Positions 63,064 through 64,000 of a stretch of DNA of 64,000 nucleotides are shown in pieces. This stretch comes from Photobacterium lipolyticum (GTDB taxonomy: Bacteria > Pseudomonadota > Gammaproteobacteria > Enterobacterales > Vibrionaceae): positions 176,285 to 240,284 of the forward strand of contig NZ_PYMC01000005.1 of the NCBI RefSeq assembly GCF_003026475.1. The letters are read 5' to 3'. A program made the position numbers and the translations under genes. Position 1 is the stretch's first letter, and each line of letters opens with the position of its first letter. The notes beneath the pieces were generated by a model. That model saw only the letters and a list, made by a program, of their open reading frames with translations. It ran no database searches and was not told the DNA's origin.

Positions 63064-63875
63064 TTTTCCCTGCCAACAGTTATTATAAAAACATATAAGC
63101 AGTGAGAATCACTAAACCTCATTTCTTTCATATCCGCTTGTAAATTATCCATACCCAACTAATCAATATAGCGACTGATATCCATATTTGCCTTAACCTT
63201 ATTCATTAGCCATGGCATTAACAAGCAGTCATTTCAATATGTTAGCGATATAGATCACGCCTTCGAATAAAAAATAATTGAAGCGAAAAAAGTTACCATA
63301 ATGGTATGCATGATGACTGTACCGCATTGGCAAACCAATGCACTAAGACACTCAGTCAGTGATAAAGAAGATCACAAACAAAAAAGTAATGTGATTAAGA
63401 ATTAACCACATTTGATATGACAATCCTAAACCGCCCGATAGCGCTTCAGGATCTAAAATGCGTCTCGTGAATGATCTACATCCTTCGTACACTTTTTCTC
63501 TTTGACTATGATGTAAACGACACCAATAATAAAGGCCAGAACTAAAATCGTTTTCATAATTTAACCTTATAGGATCTCGGTTATAAGTGACTGACTTCAT
63601 GTACAGCTCATGGTCAGCCTAAGCGCTAAGTTATGGTCTAAAAAATGTCTCTCACTAAAAACAATTTTTAGACTTGAAAATAAGATACCTTACTTGGCTT
63701 AAGATTGCACAAATGAGTTATCAGATTGTGATATAAAATCCCCTCTCCTGCTGAGTCTCATCGTACTGGACATATTTTCAATAAAAGAGTCCTTTAAAAT
63801 CATCTTTTTATACTGCACATTAATTTTAGCAGAGATTGACATTAATTTACTGCAGCTAACTCAATTAACTAGTAC
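63064..63875. other. Long intergenic region, no supported gene
   Basis: 812 bp with no convincing gene. A leftward frame at 63352-63600 (82 residues, a possible C-terminal membrane helix 'MWLILNHITFLFVIFFITD') has no ribosome-binding site and no recognisable family. The left 150 bp is the presumed EAL promoter. The region ends at a second group II intron. Confidence 0.45.
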
Positions 63876-64000
63876 ATCGAGTAGGGTGAGGCGTTACCGC
63901 CTCAGCCCTCTCACAGAACCGTACGTACGGACCTCGTATACGGCTCCTGCATACCCATGTTCAGCTCTGCGCTGAACACATACCCTGTCCTTACATGCTC
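63876..64000 (-). mobile_element. 3' end of a second group II intron, cut by the window edge
   Basis: Read leftward, the end is domain V (63916-63946, GAGCCGTATACGAGG to CGTACGTACGGTTC, with AGC triad of the common bacterial classes), then a stem 'GAGGCGGTAACGCCTC' of domain VI, then CCCTACTCGAT, the usual 3' end of such introns near 63876. It is not class C, so it differs from the intron at 1844. Its reverse transcriptase, if present, is beyond the window. Confidence 0.88.

Noticed and set aside
63352..63600. 82-residue leftward reading frame near the right edge
   Set aside because: No start signal, odd composition and no recognisable motif; left as intergenic.
1..64000. CRISPR arrays, tRNA or rRNA genes
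   Set aside because: No regularly spaced direct repeats and no tRNA or rRNA pattern were seen on either strand.

Overview
The window looks like chromosomal DNA of a marine gammaproteobacterium of the Vibrionaceae, most likely Photobacterium. The reasons are a mobile integron array with Vibrio-type attC repeats, a serine protease with a GlyGly-CTERM tail, and a Vibrio/Photobacterium-like set of core genes (ravA-viaA, yaeQ, yceH, speA-speB, nagZ, maoP, a CysG-N-type protein). The genus is an inference; no rRNA or tRNA gene is visible.

1-10.2 kb is accessory DNA. The left edge holds a frameshifted phage antirepressor (Bro-N). From 0.8 to about 7.1 kb runs a cassette array: a Gfo/Idh/MocA oxidoreductase, a frameshifted SnoaL-like gene, an RDD membrane protein, two small unknown proteins, a reversed DUF985 cupin and another unknown gene. 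They are separated by about 100-bp attC sites that share a strongly conserved core. A group IIC intron with its reverse transcriptase sits antisense in the first attC. From 7.1 to 10.2 kb lies a decayed lambdoid-type prophage: an unknown gene, a replication-protein C-terminal domain, an unknown gene, a truncated RecT/Bet, the tail of an excisionase and an internally deleted integrase.

10.2-24.7 kb is ordinary chromosome: a TPP riboswitch and thiD, gst, yaeQ, a GIY-YIG protein, yceH, viaA-ravA, a diguanylate cyclase, a PstS-like protein, sseA and lpxR.

22.4-51 kb is dominated by envelope stress and ion homeostasis. Two near-identical rimK ligases, an aspartoacylase-like hydrolase, a RimB-like protease and four MscS-family channels are interspersed with ZntB/CorA, MgtE, MgtC, CorC, CPA2 and SLC13 transporters and a tandem universal stress protein. 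Embedded are speA-speB (arginine to putrescine) and an IclR regulator with a HutG-like protein that has lost half of its predicted metal ligands.

51-64 kb carries a DUF5718-like protein, the GlyGly-CTERM protease, an RND efflux pump with its adaptor, a CysG-like precorrin-2 dehydrogenase, a DUF1097 protein, nagZ and a CSS-EAL phosphodiesterase. Two 265-bp MITE-like elements lie here in inverted orientation, and solo ends of the same family are scattered from 24 kb onward. The right edge enters the 3' end of a second, different group II intron.
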